From Zoroaster sp. YZ-2022 (taxonomy: Eukaryota > Echinodermata > Asteroidea > Forcipulatida > Zoroasteridae), in the NCBI GenBank assembly GCA_029582265.1, contig CM055835.1, positions 12,393,498 to 12,457,497 of the forward strand: 64,000 nucleotides of DNA, written 5' to 3'. The number at the start of each line of letters is the position of its first letter. The stretch's first letter is position 1. A program made the position numbers and the translations under genes. The notes beneath the pieces are model-generated. The model worked only from the letters and a program-made list of their open reading frames with translations. It was not told the origin of the DNA and made no database searches. Positions 34,560 to 46,742 of the stretch are shown one piece after another.

Positions 34560-35290
34560 ATTTTCATGAAGTGACACACGAACATTTTATGTATTTACTA
34601 TGTAAAGTTACTAAGTGTTACTTTGTGAAAACGCAAAACCACTGCGTGCTGTGGTTTTATGCACAAAGGTTTGTGTTACTTTGTGAAAATGTTTTCTTCT
34701 GTCGGCCACAGTGTTCACAGTGTATTGTCTACAGTGAACTGAGTTGGTGTCAGTTGCACACAATTATTCTTGACAATGTGTAATAAATTATGAAACTCAC
34801 ATCAAAAGAGAAAGGTATTTAAGGAAATTGCTGAATCTCATATACTCATATAGTTTCATGTGAGAGATGTCTGAGAGAGGCCTCCCCAGGGAGCAGGACC
34901 TACAAGTACATGTATTGTGTCATGAATATTGTGCATTTTTCCTGTGAAATAATTGTCTATGTAAGTTGATTTGTATCTGAGAAGGGTAACAAATTAAGGA
35001 AAAGTGCAGTAAACAATCACTACTTAACGTTAATTTGTGCACAAACTGAAGATGTTTGTTTTTTGCTAATTGGTCAAATTAAGAAAGTAGCACATTTCCA
35101 GCTTCAAAACTTTGTGACATTGTAGCTTCTGATGAATATCGTCAAAATATGTTGTTTTTTTAAATCAAAAATTTCGAATTTTCTACACTTGGGACCGGTG
35201 ACGATATACTTTATAAGGATCAAGATGTGTGTACACAGAAAACCTCTGACAGCCGCAGTTTTGCATGCAGGCGCCCTCATATGGCTATGA
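34560..35290. other. Non-coding, nothing recognised
   Basis: AT-rich. 35,255-35,300 (TTTTGCATGCAGGCGCCCTC) resembles 51,550-51,585. No gene. Confidence 0.4.
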
Positions 35291-35299
35291 GTGGGGCCA

Positions 35300-35535
35300 A
35301 CAGTAGCTTTAAGCCTAGATGAATCATTCAATGCCCATCTTGCAGACACTTGTTTTATCTTCTTGCTTTTGGGTTTTTTTCATTCTCCCCCTACTAATCA
35401 CCTCGATGAGATGACGACTCTGAGACCGATTACTCACACCGTTGAATATTTAATACGCCATTATGGCTCCCAGACATGGCAGGCCATTCAAAAGTGCTCA
35501 TCAGAAAAAATGACTTTAAGTGGATTATTATCTGT
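35300..35535. promoter_or_regulatory. Candidate conserved non-coding block
   Basis: Repeat-poor: CCTACTAATCACCTCGATGA, GACCGATTACTCACACCGTT, TTTAATACGCCATTATGGCT. TAATC/GATTA words suggest homeodomain sites. Candidate only. Confidence 0.25.
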
Positions 35536-36075
35536 TTTTAATATTTGATAACACCATTACGGGGTGGTGATAGCCGAAGCATTGGACTGCAGAGCCCTTG
35601 TGAGTCTTGTTATCATAAGTATTGGAGAGAGTGGGGGTGGATGCATTATTGGGAAAAATAAGCATTAGATTCTCGTTATGAGCATGATGAGAAGTACAAA
35701 ATTCAGTTCTGAAGGAGATAAAGCCGTGGGGGGTAAAGCAGATTGAGGGAGGGGGGGCTGGAAAGGAAAGAAGGGGGGTTAGAAACAAGGCCATGGTGGG
35801 GTAGGAAGGGAGCTGTTAGGTGGAAATATTAGTTTAACAAGTATGTTGTTAATAGCAACCTGGCAAGCCCTGTGGGCCTCCTTGGTAATTTCTCCCCTAG
35901 GGCTGCCAAGGAACTCTGGTGCTTAATGGAAAGTAGACATATTGTATGTACTTCCCTATTGATGCCATTTTTACAGGCAACTTGGATTGGGCTTTGAGCT
36001 ACATCAAGATTGTTATTATTATTATTATTATACATTTCTGGTATTAATGAAACCAAGGATTCCTCAAAAGCACAC
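35536..36075. other. Non-coding sequence with G-rich runs
   Basis: GGGAGGGGGGGCTGGAAAGG near 35,747. ATT repeat at 36,014-36,030. No gene. Confidence 0.4.
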
Positions 36076-36337
36076 TTAACCAGTTCGCGTCGGAGGCCGT
36101 GTATACATGCAATTTTTTTTGGTACCACGGATCGGAAAGCGTCTAAACACGCCATAGAAAACTCCGGAATATTTGTATGCATGCTCGGTTGACGTGGCAA
36201 CGAGCCGAGCATACAGTGACATGCTCGGTAGACGTGGCCACGTGCTGTGGAAGCTTCCATTAACGTGTTTGTGTGGGAAAAAGAAACCCGCACAGGGGCC
36301 CAGAAAAACTTTTTTATTCCCTACGCGAACTGGTTAA
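36076..36337. mobile_element. TTAA-flanked MITE, CCAGTTCG family
   Basis: TTAACCAGTTCGCGTCGGAG at 36,076 and CGCGAACTGGTTAA ending 36,337. Nearly identical in length and sequence to the copy at 2049, so both moved fairly recently. Confidence 0.92.
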
Positions 36338-37169
36338 GCATTGTAGCTGAAAAGCCTGAGGAAACATGTAAACATAGGTACTTGCTATGTGAACCAGAAA
36401 CACCAGGGTAAACCTCAACCCATCCGAAGGACTAGCTCGCTGCTACACCAAATAATGATGCACGGAATTTGTTGAAATGCCTGCGCGCCGCAATTCATAG
36501 CTGTGCGTTTAAAATTGGTTATTTATTGCCTGTAAAGATGGCACGGTGTGATCTTGCATGATGTACGTGATGTCAAGTAACATTTGGATACATTCTTGAT
36601 GTGGAATTTTGTTCCTTTATCAAAATTCCTCAATGAGCATTTTCAGGACCAAGTTCACAAAAAAAGAAAATATGAGAAACCAACCCAACCGGCGACGATA
36701 TTGGGGGGGGGGGGGGGGAGGCGACGGCTTTGGAAAAACTTTGGGCAACTGGGGGGGGCACAAGAGGTGTAAGGTGAGGAAAGTACCGATAGGAATTTTA
36801 AAACAACTCGGTATCAATGTTGGCATGACTTTGTTACCTTGTAATTGCCTATTTGTGGGTGTTTTGAACCATTCTATAGCCACTTGCTGGCATCTATGCT
36901 AATACAAAGTTGCATATTCATGAGCACATGTGATGTCATAGCTGGATCAATTACAACATCATGGTTGGTCTGTGGATTGAATTTCTGAACTTTGTGTCTT
37001 TTAACTGAGTGTATGGTTTCCAGTCTGTCACCACTGCTTCACTGAGCAAGGTTTGGGGTTTTGTTTGCGTACACGTATTGAGCTACTGTACAGTATGTGG
37101 CACTGAGTTCTTATTGTGATCTCATAAAAGAGCGCCCTCATGTGCCAAAAAAAACAAAATTTAGAAAGT
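36338..37169. other. Non-coding, G-run
   Basis: 36,440-36,560 is repeat-poor (AAATAATGATGCACGGAATT). A poly-G stretch lies at 36,702-36,718. No gene. Confidence 0.4.
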
Positions 37170-37395
37170 GTAAGGGATAATATAGTCCCGATCAACAAGG
37201 CATGGAATCGGAGTGCTAGTTTTAGATTAACTCAGTGACTGAAATTAATACCAACATGATAAGGCCATATAACTGTTGCTGCTGCATAAAAGAGCCAGTA
37301 ATTTCCAGTCACTGTCTTCATTTTAAACTATGGCACCAATTCCATGCCCTGTCGAAAGTCTGCTCTGATCGTGACGATACTGCACCTTTAAAAGT
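37170..37395. mobile_element. Hairpin MITE copy (CATGGAATCGG family)
   Basis: CAAGGCATGGAATCGGAGTG to ACCAATTCCATGCCCTG, flanked by pairing CCCGATC and GATCGTGACGATACTG. Interior GTGACTGAAA / TTTCCAGTCAC also pairs. Confidence 0.8.
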
Positions 37396-37975
37396 GTCCA
37401 GAAGCATGCATACACGTATCTGCAAAAATATGTATCTCCATATTAAATATATATTTCATAGACCCTTTAACATAATTCTGCTTCTGGGTGTCTTTTCTGG
37501 CAATCTGGCAACTTTCCGATCATGACAGCTGGTACGAGATGGTGTGTAGCCGTGGCGACAGATGATATAGCCAGGTGAACTACACCATATCTGCCATCCA
37601 TCAATGTCCACGGATACCACTTATTTGCAACTTGCTTAATTAGTGCTACACATTCGTGTATGTGAAATACACCAGACAGTCCTGTTGGAATAGTCAGTGC
37701 GACACTCAATAAACGTTTGTGGCGTGAATGCATCACTAAAGATGCAATGTCTGTGTTTATGATTATTTCACCAGCGATTCCCCTGCAATTTTCTTAACAC
37801 TACTTCTTTTGGCACACAATTGCTAACGGGTTGATTGACTGTTCAAACCAGACAACTGTCTATTTTTTTTAATATTGGAGTTAACTGTGCAGATAATGTA
37901 CTTTCTACACTTTCACCAGACGGTTTCATTTGGCACACTGGCAAAGTAATTATCATTCAAAAACAAATAAACATT

Positions 37976-38133
37976 GGCGGATCCAGGGGGGGCTAAGGGG
38001 TCTGTAGCCCCCCCCCCCTAAAATCGTTTGCAGGATAAACATAAGGAGGTGACCTACTTAGTACTATACTGAAAAAAAAATTTGTTTTTGATTCTCAGCC
38101 CCCCCCCCCTAAAAAAAATTCTGGATCCGCCCA
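37976..38133. mobile_element. Short foldback element with GGCGGATCCAG ends
   Basis: GGCGGATCCAGGGGGGGCTA and CTGGATCCGCCC are inverted. The interior contains two CCCCCCCC(C)CCTAAAA runs. Confidence 0.75.
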
Positions 38134-38153
38134 TGATAAATGATATTAAATAA

Positions 38154-38885
38154 GGGAATAACAGTTTGTTGTGCGGTCTTTACCGCAGGTTAATGACCAG
38201 TTTTAGGCATGGTCAAGGGCAATAAGGGCTGAGCTAAAGACGTGACCACAAAACAGGTCATTAACCTGTAAAGACCATGCGTCAAACTGTTATTCCCATT
38301 CACAAATGCCCATATCGATTTTGTTTTCAAAATGTAAAAAAATTGTAGTTTTTGTTGAGTAAAGCAAAATGGAAATGGGCAAACTCATGCTTTGGGGACA
38401 CACCAAAGTACACGATGCCAATCTTCGTTACAATGATTGGTTCAAATCCGGGTCGTGCGCTGCCCAAAACAGCTGGTGAACACCTGACACATACACGCTG
38501 CTCTGATTTTGATAAGCCATGTCTTTACCATCCGTTAACCCTCCTACTACTGCAAGGGTAAAAATCAGTCAAAATGTTGATATACTTCCCAAGGTATATC
38601 TAGTGCACTTAAAAGTCAAACACTGTCAAACCTTATGTGTAGTAAGTACATTTACAGGTCAAAATGAGGCGACCGTTTTTGACTGGTAAAAGCATTGTTC
38701 AGGGTGGTCAAAATGACAGTAAAAATCAGTCAAAAATGCCCCTGTGTGCACATTCAAAAACAGTCAAAAACAGGCAGTTGACTGGTTTTGACCACGATAG
38801 CAACTTCTCACTAAAGTGCAGCAATAGTAGGAGGGTGATGACACTTTGTCCAATCAGATTGTCTAAACTGTCTTGAGCATTTATG
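38154..38885. mobile_element. Dispersed element, copy 2, with nested TTAA element
   Basis: Left end GGGAATAACAGTTTG pairs with CAAACTGTTATTCCC at 38,285-38,299. The remainder matches 491-900 in reverse up to CAATCAGATTGTCTAAACTG. Confidence 0.7.
38535..38836. mobile_element. Nested TTAA element, CCCTCCTAC family
   Basis: TTAACCCTCCTACTACTGCA at the left and GCAATAGTAGGAGGGT at the right. The interior has repeated GTCAAAA/TTTTGAC words. The right TTAA is lost (TGAT). Confidence 0.82.
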
Positions 38886-40980
38886 AATATTTATGAATAT
38901 ATTTGAGTGTTAATCCAAATTGCCTTTTTCCTTTTTTCCATTGCAAATTATCGAAAAACCAACTTGGTGTATAATTAATACATTGTACATGTATCAGTCA
39001 TCATCCTGACAAATGATTTTGTCTGATGTGCTTTCATCTTAGAGAAAACAGGAAATGTGATGTCAAATTTACAAAATATTGCCGACTGGCAATTTTTGGT
39101 AAAACGTGAGCCGTGTGTCCTATTTCACATGAAACTTTCACAGGGTAGTTTTATATTTCATTTCTTGAAAACTACAGGATTGAAATGAACTTATATTACC
39201 AAATACCAATGTTGTATCTTCCCTTTAAACAATTCTGATTGCACAGGCTTTTTAAGGTGTATATAAATGTAATTGGCAAGGCAAGCAAGCTGAACATGTT
39301 ACATGTACTTTTATAAACTGATCCAGCAGATGTGGCCGTTTCTTTTGATTTTAGCGCACCCTTTCTGAGCGCAAACATGCCAGAGGCCGACATTTAAAGC
39401 GACTGTTATACATGTATTGACTGGCAATGAGGGCACTAGTGAGTATCTATGTGCCCCGAGGGACTGTGAGTGACCACAATTTAAGGGCACTGTTTTAGTA
39501 GAGAGCCGGCCTTTTGTTGTCACTCACAGGTCCTAAACTTTCCCCCCCAAAAAACAGACCATGTACGCTATGTCTGTCCCTGGTCCCCACTGGGATCAGC
39601 GACGCGTAGTCGATCTGCGCTGACGTCTTTGGTTTTGGGTGAACATTGGTGTATGTGTGTGGGTGTATGTGTTTTTAATTTTAAACTTTTTACACTTGGA
39701 ATTTTTTGGATTTGCAGGTTTTTAGTCCTGCTCGCGGGTCGGCGGGTTCGGAGTTTAATTCGCGGGCCAAACCCCCAAATTGTGTTTGGGAAGTATGCGC
39801 TATAATCTTGGGGAATCTATGGGGAATCTGCATGATACAGGCATGTTACAGATCTATGAGTGCATTAGTGCATACCCTGAGGGGCACGTATATATATGTA
39901 CATGTAGATGGCACTATAGTGCCCAAATAATACCAGTGAATACTTTTGAGAACACATCCTATGCCATACTGTCCCATGAAAAAAAAATGTTTTCACAGTA
40001 TAGTAATAACATAAGCCAAAGAAATGTCGTCATTTCAACTGCAAAAGGGTGCTATTGAGAATGGCCACTGCCCAATGATGAGGGCGTCATTTATCCAAAC
40101 CACTGATTTCCTCAGGCCAGAATATCACTGGTAAATAAACAGAGTACTCCTCTTCATACTCGTACTCGAGTAACTTTTTCTGTACTCGTACTCATGAAAA
40201 AGTACTGACTACAAGTCTAGCTTGGGTACTTGGCTCCATTAGTATTTTAAAGTGTTGATGGTCAAGATTTCACTGTAAAAAACTTCCAAATGGCCAATTA
40301 CTAAATTTCAGGTAGAAAAGTCAGGTAGTTCAGGTAGAAAACAGATGATAAAAAAAATATCAGGAACTCATTTCATCACAAGAGGGCTTTCAGGAAATTG
40401 TAAATTTTCTGAGTAAAAGCGAAAATGCAGGAAATCAAAAAGATGGGTGATGCATCTTTAAAGCTGAAAAAAAAAACCATGTCATGGAAGATCTATTTCA
40501 GGGAGACACCTACACAAATTCAAAGCTATTCCATAACAGTTGGCAGTAACCGCGTTTACGATTCAGCTGCTATACAAAAGTCTCAATTACAAATCTTCGG
40601 CTTCAATTTCTAAACTCTCTTAAAATAAAAAATAAAAATTGACAGAGTAGGTCACAGGTATTAAGGTAATTATGGCAAGATTAGGGGATTTGGGAGATGG
40701 AAAACGATATTGTGGGGGTACAAGCTGAAAAGCAGACGAGGAATGACAGTTAATAATAATATGCAATAAACCATGACTAATGGTTTCCACATGCGGGTGG
40801 GAGAACACCAAATGAGTAGAAGAACAAATGGGCTATCAAGTCAAACATTAATGTACAAAACATTTTCATACAATGTACATCCTACAATATCGAGTGTACA
40901 ATATTACAATATAGATGCTTAAGCACTCTGGTTTTTGACAGATTACTCGTAAATGTTCAAATTAAGAATGGTTAATGGAG
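38886..40980. other. Non-coding with dispersed repeat copy
   Basis: 38,980-39,240 is a long copy of the repeat ending ACCAATGTTGTATCTTCCCT. 40,140-40,230 has TACTCGTACTCGAG words like 41,700-41,850. No protein recognised. Confidence 0.45.
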
Positions 40981-41160
40981 GCAGATGTTTATGTGTTTGT
41001 TTCAGGGGTGGGTGGTTTTTAAGTCTTGTTTTTGGTTCTGGGTTTTGAGTTTTAGGTTTTGGTGGGTTTCAGGTTCTTGATTGGGGTTTAATATGGTTTT
41101 TGGTTTTGGTTGTTTTGGTCTTTGAACTTTGAGTTTTTGGATTTAGGGTGAATAATGGTT
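40980..41160. repeat. GGTTTT-rich low-complexity tract
   Basis: Irregular repeats of GGTTTTTGGTTTTGG and GTTTTGAGTTTTAGG. Strand-asymmetric G/T. Confidence 0.75.
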
Positions 41161-41689
41161 TCCACAGGAAATCAAAAAATTATGTAGGAAAAAACAATTA
41201 CATAGAGTATACATGATTAAGTACTCCCTTTAACAATAAATGATTCTGTGGAATAAATGATTATTTGAAATAAAATGATTCTCTGGAATATTTTAGTTTA
41301 ATATAATGTATTTCTAAGTTGTTTCTTTTATTTTTCTGACAGTTTTAAAAATGGGTTCACTACACTATTTAGAATATATATATAAGTATAGCTAGTAAAA
41401 CATATCTAAATGTTTCCCCCATCAACGATAGTAAACACTGATTATTTCGCTTTATACAATAAGGAGACCCATGAAACTGGGCCCTGGATATGCCACTGTC
41501 CTTTCTACATGAGAACATTATTAAGAAACCTGTAGATGACCCCGTTCAGTCTCAATTGATTAGTGGAGAATAACAAAAAATGGTGAGGGTCTGTCACACA
41601 TGAAGGGGGCCATACATCTAAGATGATGACATTTAAGACAGAACACCATAGCTTTAAAGGCAATGTACACCCAGGTATCAAAATTAACT

Positions 41690-41850
41690 TTAAAATATGG
41701 TAGCCAAGTTGTAGTACTTTTTATTGTACTCATACTCATGAAAAAGTATTGAACTACAACTACAGAGCTGGAGTATGAGTACTTGTACTCGTATGTGAGT
41801 ACATTTATCTGTACTCGTACTTGTACTCGTACTCGCCTACAAGTCTGTAT
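41690..41850. repeat. TACTCGTACT-rich tract
   Basis: Many TACTCGTACT/GAGTAC words (for example CTGTACTCGTACTTGTACTC). Related to 40,150-40,225. Confidence 0.75.
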
Positions 41851-41882
41851 GGTATCCGGCAGGACCAATATCTGTATTGTAC

Positions 41883-41955
41883 TAAGTAAGACTAATTGCG
41901 GTGACACCATGTAAGAATCTCAATTGAGTAGTAATTAGTTCTGAAAAGAACTGGG
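41883..41955 (-). mobile_element. Fragment of the palindrome family
   Basis: AAGTAAGACTAATTGCGGTG ... GTTCTGAAAAGAACTGGGGG, a single arm. Confidence 0.85.
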
Positions 41956-42154
41956 GGTATTGTACTAATCCTCCGTAGTTTGTAATAGCAATTTGAAAAG
42001 TCATTAAACAATCATTCATTAAACAAAACATTTATTAAATACAACAGTTATTGTTATAAGTATACATGTATTTCAATCTGAAAGCAGAGCTTTTAAATTT
42101 GATTCTCAATTTACACACTCATCCTGATGAATTTGAGGGTTTTTTCCTCTACCA

Positions 42155-43545
42155 TGCCAAAGAACTGCCGCGTGCTGTCAACAGAAATAATTGTCAGTTT
42201 TTGTAATGATGATGTGTTTCTTATTTTTGTACACTAGCCCCTAGACTATCAAACCTAGCAGATGTAGTAGTCCTTCTGTTAATCCACTAGCATCAGACTA
42301 GTGGGCTAGTGGCAATTGTGATGCGTTTATTTGTGTACACTAGCCCCTGGACTATCAAACCTAGCAGATGTAGTAGTCCTTCTGTTAATCCACTAGCATC
42401 AGACTAGTGGGCTAGTGGCAATTGTGATGCGTTTATTTGTGTACACTAGCCCCTGGACTATCAAACCTAGCAGATGTAGTAGTCCTTCTGTTAATCCACT
42501 AGCATCAGACTAGTGGGCTTGTGGCAATTGTGATGCGTTTATTTGTGTACACTAGCCCCTGGACTATCAAACCTAGCAGATGTAATAGTCCTTCTGTTAA
42601 TCCACTAGCATCAGACTAGTGGGCTAGTGGCAATCGGGATGCGTTTATTTGTGTACACTAGCCCCTGGACTATCAAACCTAGCAGATGTAGTAGTCCTTC
42701 TGTTAATCCACTAGCATCAGGCTAGTGGCAATTGTGATGCGTTTATTTCTGTACACTAGCCCCTGGACTATCAAACCTAACAGATGTAGTAGTCCTTCTG
42801 TTAATCCACTAGCATCAGACTAGTGGGCTAGTAGCAATTGTGATGCGTTTATTTGTGTACACTAGCCCCTGGACTATCAAACCTAGCAGATGTAGTAGTC
42901 CTTCTGTTAATCCACTAGCATCAGACTAGTGGGCTAGTGGCAATTGTGATGCGTTTATTTGTGTACACTAGCCCCTGGACTATCAAACCTAGCAGATGTA
43001 GTAGTCCTTCTGTTAATCCACTAGCATCAGACTAGTGGGCTAGTGGCAATTATGATGCGTTTATTTGTGTACACTAGCCCCTGGACTATCAAACCTAGGA
43101 GATGTAGTAGTCCTTCTGTTAATCCACTAGCATCAGACTAGTGGGCTAGTGGCAATTGTGATGCGTTTATTTGTGTACACTAGCCCCTGGACTATCAAAC
43201 CTAGGAGATGTAGTAGTCCTTCTGTTAATCCACTAGCATCAGACTAGTGGGCTAGTGGCAATTGTGATGCGTTTATTTGTGTACACTAGCCCCTGGACTA
43301 TCAAACCTAGGAGATGTAATAGTCCTTCTGTTAATCCACTAGCATCAGACTAGTGGGCTAGTGGCAATTGTGATGCGTTTATTTGTGTACACTAGCCCCT
43401 GGACTATCAAACCTAGCAGATGTAGTAGTCCTTCTGTTAATCCACTAGCATCAGACTAGTGGGCTAGTGGCAATTGTGATGCGTTTATTTGTGTACACTA
43501 GCCCCTGGACTATCAAACCTAGCAGATGTAATAGTCCTATTAATC
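42155..43545 (-). repeat. 106-bp satellite array, inverted, ~12 units, with shared flank
   Basis: Reverse complement of the 17.7-19.0 kb unit (ACACTAGCCCCTGGACTATC, CATCAGACTAGTGGGCTAGT). The flank 42,155-42,232 (CATGCCAAAGAACTGCCGCG) is shared with 19,016-19,095, showing that the same element, not just the satellite, is present twice. Confidence 0.94.
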
Positions 43546-44160
43546 CAAATCGTAATGGGAAAAAAAAATCAACCAGACCTCATTTATGTTTGGTTCCATA
43601 ACAGCCAGTCATAAATCACTATTACTAACAATCAGTTGTCAGCACCAGTCTATTTTGGACTCCTGAAGGTTATGTATAAGAAAAACAAAGATGGCCGCTC
43701 TGTGAAAAAGCGTCTCCTCAAAAAGTATTCTGGCTCTTGACAGAGCTGGGAGTAACCTTTTAATTTACCAACCCTACAGACGAAGGGCGGGGCCATAGCC
43801 CCCCACCTAGATCCGCCCTTGCGTCACTGACATCACAAATACTGCTTCTGACTTTAGAACGCATTTGAAAATGTTTTTTTTTAGAAATAAGAGGCGTAGG
43901 CAAACAGAGAAGGTATTTTGTATACAAGGTTTTAGAATTAAGTAAAGACTGTTTAAGGTGACACCATTTTATTTTACACAGTGTCACCGCTAACAGTCTT
44001 ATCATCCTTTTCACCATGCAAAGCTACAAATATTGTTTAGAATTAAGCTTCACTTTGGTAAAACAAAGAAAAATTGGTTTAGAATTAAGCTTTATTTTAG
44101 TTTAAAAAAATGTATGTAAATTGCAAAAGTGCACTTCATTAGTCTAATTTGAAACTTAAT
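43546..44160. other. Non-coding, repeat fragments
   Basis: CCATAGCCCCCCACCTAGATCCGCCC at 43,790-43,815 is an element end. 43,960-44,035 (AGTGTCACCGC-TAA-AGTCTTA, CACCATGCAAAGCTACAA) is a palindrome-family fragment. Confidence 0.55.
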
Positions 44161-44540
44161 GTATTCATGATTATGAAAGGCGATTACCTTCCAAATAACA
44201 GCCAACATGTAGCCCCCATTAATTCATAATAGCCACACTGCAAGGGACATGAATAATGCAGCTATGCGCAGACTGCAAGTTGACACGATTGAGCGGTTTC
44301 TAACTGGTTCACTGCTTGTTACGACGGGTAATATGAATAATTACTGATGCAACATCGCCCCTACAATCAAGTGCACAATAACGCCGCAAAGAGTCCTTAA
44401 TGCATGCTAACATTAGTCGGACTAATAGCTCGCAATATCTAAACGATCTTAAAATTTTAAAGACATCCTAATGCTTACAAAAACACAGCCAACCAGCCAA
44501 GAGTATTAATTATTAATTTTACAATTAGGCCAACAGATTA
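44161..44540. promoter_or_regulatory. Candidate conserved non-coding block
   Basis: Repeat-poor. AGCCCCCATTAATTCATAAT, GACATGAATAATGCAGCTAT, ACGGGTAATATGAATAATTA, TAACATTAGTCGGACTAATA. Dense homeodomain-like TAAT cores and no ORF. Of the candidates this looks most enhancer-like, but it is inference. Confidence 0.35.
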
Positions 44541-44691
44541 CCAAATGGCTTGTTCAACTTTAACTACTCCATAATTGCCTGACTTTTAAGTTTTTATTTT
44601 TTTGGTAATCAGTGGATAAAGGGAAGGAATAAAATTGGTAATTTTTGCAAAACTGCTTCAATGATTATGCTCACTCTCACTGAATCAATGG

Positions 44692-44960
44692 AGTGCCGTG
44701 GTCAAGCGGTATAGTGCATCGAATTTGTATTCTGATGGCCGAGTCGTCAGAATGTGGGTTAGAATCCTGACTGCAACCGTGGTGCTTGTGTCCCTGAGCA
44801 AGACACTTTACCATAATTGCTTCTCTCCACCCAGGAGTAAATGGATACCTGTGAGGGCAGAGTTGGTTGTTGTGTTTGATTAGCCCTATATGTGCCAAAA
44901 ACGGCTGCAATTGAGCTGTATACTCCCCCAGTGAGCTGAGATGGTTTCAGAACTGATGAG
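44692..44960 (+). mobile_element. tRNA SINE, second head subtype, 3'-truncated
   Basis: GTGCCGTGGTCAAGCGGTAT head, CTGAGCAAGACACTTTACCA core, CCCAGTGAGCTGAGATGG body. Breaks off near 44,960 without the ATT tail. Confidence 0.85.
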
Positions 44961-45063
44961 CAGCCCTGGGATTCAGAAAATCTGTGAAAAGTTACCATTT
45001 TAGCCAATGCCAAATATATTTTTGAGAAACAAAATACTAAGAAGAGTGTTTCACCACCTAATC

Positions 45064-45300
45064 TACACTGAGCAAAAATATAAACGCCCCATGTAAATTA
45101 TTTATGTAAAATGTAATGGGCGACCCTAAATGAGCTGATATTGTCTTATAATTGTACAAAATGGTTATTTATCGTGTTCTAACGGACAGTAATCTGTATC
45201 ATATTGAACAACAAAATGAATTTTGTATGATTTTGCAACCCCTAAGGCTAATAAAAGTTTCAAAGTGCCACATGGGGCGTTTATAATTTTGTTCAGTATA
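45064..45300. mobile_element. TA-flanked Tc1/mariner-like MITE
   Basis: TACACTGAGCAAAAATATAA at the left and its mirror TTATAATTTTGTTCAGTATA at the right, both followed inward by ACGCCCCATG or its complement. Too short to code. Confidence 0.8.
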
Positions 45301-45949
45301 CATGTATCTGCGACAAGAATATTTTATTTTTCAGCTAACATTTAGAAAATAAACACCAGTTGAGCACTGTACAAAACTAACAGTCCAGTTCAGTTATTCT
45401 ATATCCATGAATTCAAGAACCATGGAAGAGTTATATGCTGCCCTCTATTGGCAATGTACACCATTTAACCATATAAAATCTGAAAATTCTCAGAGCCTTC
45501 CTCAAGCGGCAGCAGACTTGTGTTTCCCAATGGCCAAGTCTATTAGCCCCAGAGTGAGGCTTGTGTCCAGAATAAACTGGTGCCTGTGATGTAAGTGACC
45601 TTTTAGATAGGGATGATAACTAAGACCACTGGGAACCTGACAAAGATGGCAACCATGTTGAAAAGGCACTTTTGAATACATAATTATCATAAGTGTGCCA
45701 GTCATATTATAACCTACATGTTAGTCCACGGCTTACATTGTAGTATTCCAAGAACGATGGAACCACCATTCCTGAACACGTTGTATTCCACAGATTGACG
45801 CGCAAAAAGAAGCATGCATCCTGGGTGACTTGCTAAATGCATGATATGTACTAAGGAAACATGCATTTAATAAATCCTAAACTAATCCTCCAGCATCCAG
45901 TCATCGCGTGATCCTCCAGTAGCCTACTTAAGCAACAGCATTTCCTAGA

Positions 45950-46077
45950 GTCCGGTATTCTCCTGAAGACGATCAGAGCATACTGATCGAAACGTTGAGT
46001 TGTAACCTCCAGTTCTTTTCAGAACTAATTACTACTCAATAGAGATTTTCACATGGTGTAACCGCAATTATTCTCAT
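45950..46077 (+). mobile_element. Palindrome-family arm with hammerhead-like end
   Basis: CTCCTGAAGACGATCAGAGC then AGTTCTTTTCAGAACTAATT and CACATGGTGTAACCGCAATT. Stops exactly where the TTAACCCTCC element begins. Confidence 0.85.
45960..45999 (+). ncRNA. Hammerhead-ribozyme-like motif
   Basis: CTC, CTGAAGA, extra C, GATCAG-AGCATA-CTGATC, GAAA, CGTT, GAG. Same layout as 12,769-12,808 with CTGAAGA for CTGAGGA (the fifth base is free in the CUGANGA consensus) and UU in place of UC at the predicted cleavage site. Confidence 0.42.
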
Positions 46078-46194
46078 TTAACCCTCCTACAATCAGTGCA
46101 ATTTTTGAAACAACCCATTCAGGTCACTCCAAGCCATTAGCTGTTGCCAGTGGCCTCCTATGGTTACCCTTCTGTGCACTGTCGCACTACTATG

Positions 46195-46380
46195 GAGTGT
46201 CGTGGCCGAGCGGTCTAGCGCACCGAACTCAAGTTCTGGTGTTGCCAGCAGCAGGGTGTGGGTTCGAGCCACGGTCGTGACACTTGTATCCTTGAGCAAG
46301 GTACTTAACCATAATTGCTTCGTCCTTCGGATGGGACGTAAAGCCGTAGGTCCCGTGTGTTGTACAATGCCCGTAAAGTG
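46195..46380 (+). mobile_element. Short-form tRNA-Leu SINE (5' part of composite)
   Basis: GTGTCGTGGCCGAGCGGTCT head, GGTTCGAGCC B box, CTTCGTCCTTCGGATGGGAC body as in the 9.3-kb copy. Cut at CCCGTAAAGTG by the next SINE. Confidence 0.88.
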
Positions 46381-46742
46381 GAGTGTCGTGGCCGAGCGGT
46401 CTAGCGCACTGAACTCAAGTTCTGGTGTTGCCAGCAGCAGAGTGTGGGTTCGAGCCCCGGCCGTGACACCTGTGTCCTTGAGCAAGACACTTAACCATAA
46501 TTGCTTCTCTCCACCCAGGGGTTAAATGGGTACCTGTGAAGGCAGAGATGGTTTGCTCTCTATGCGCTAGAAATGGCAGCAATTGAGCTGTATACTCCCC
46601 AGGGAGCTGAGATGGTTTCAGGAATGATTTATGAGCCTTATGAGCCTTATGAGCAGGGATAATAATATAATGCGCCTTGAGCGCCACTTAGTTGGTGGAT
46701 ACGTGCGCTATATAAATCTATACATTATTATTATTATTATTA
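46381..46742 (+). mobile_element. Long-form tRNA-Leu SINE (3' part of composite)
   Basis: Full head, core and body ending CGTGCGCTATATAAATCTAT then ATT tail. Almost identical to 52,401-52,758. Confidence 0.93.

Noticed and set aside
45407..45589. Missing 3' exon of DDX31 or a small gene
   Set aside because: Plus-strand ORF without family similarity, and no minus-strand frame gives a basic DDX31-like tail with an AG acceptor in phase 2.
46415..46687. Nearly identical 90-codon ORFs here and at 52,428-52,700
   Set aside because: Both lie on the antisense of nearly identical SINE copies; identity reflects recent retroposition.
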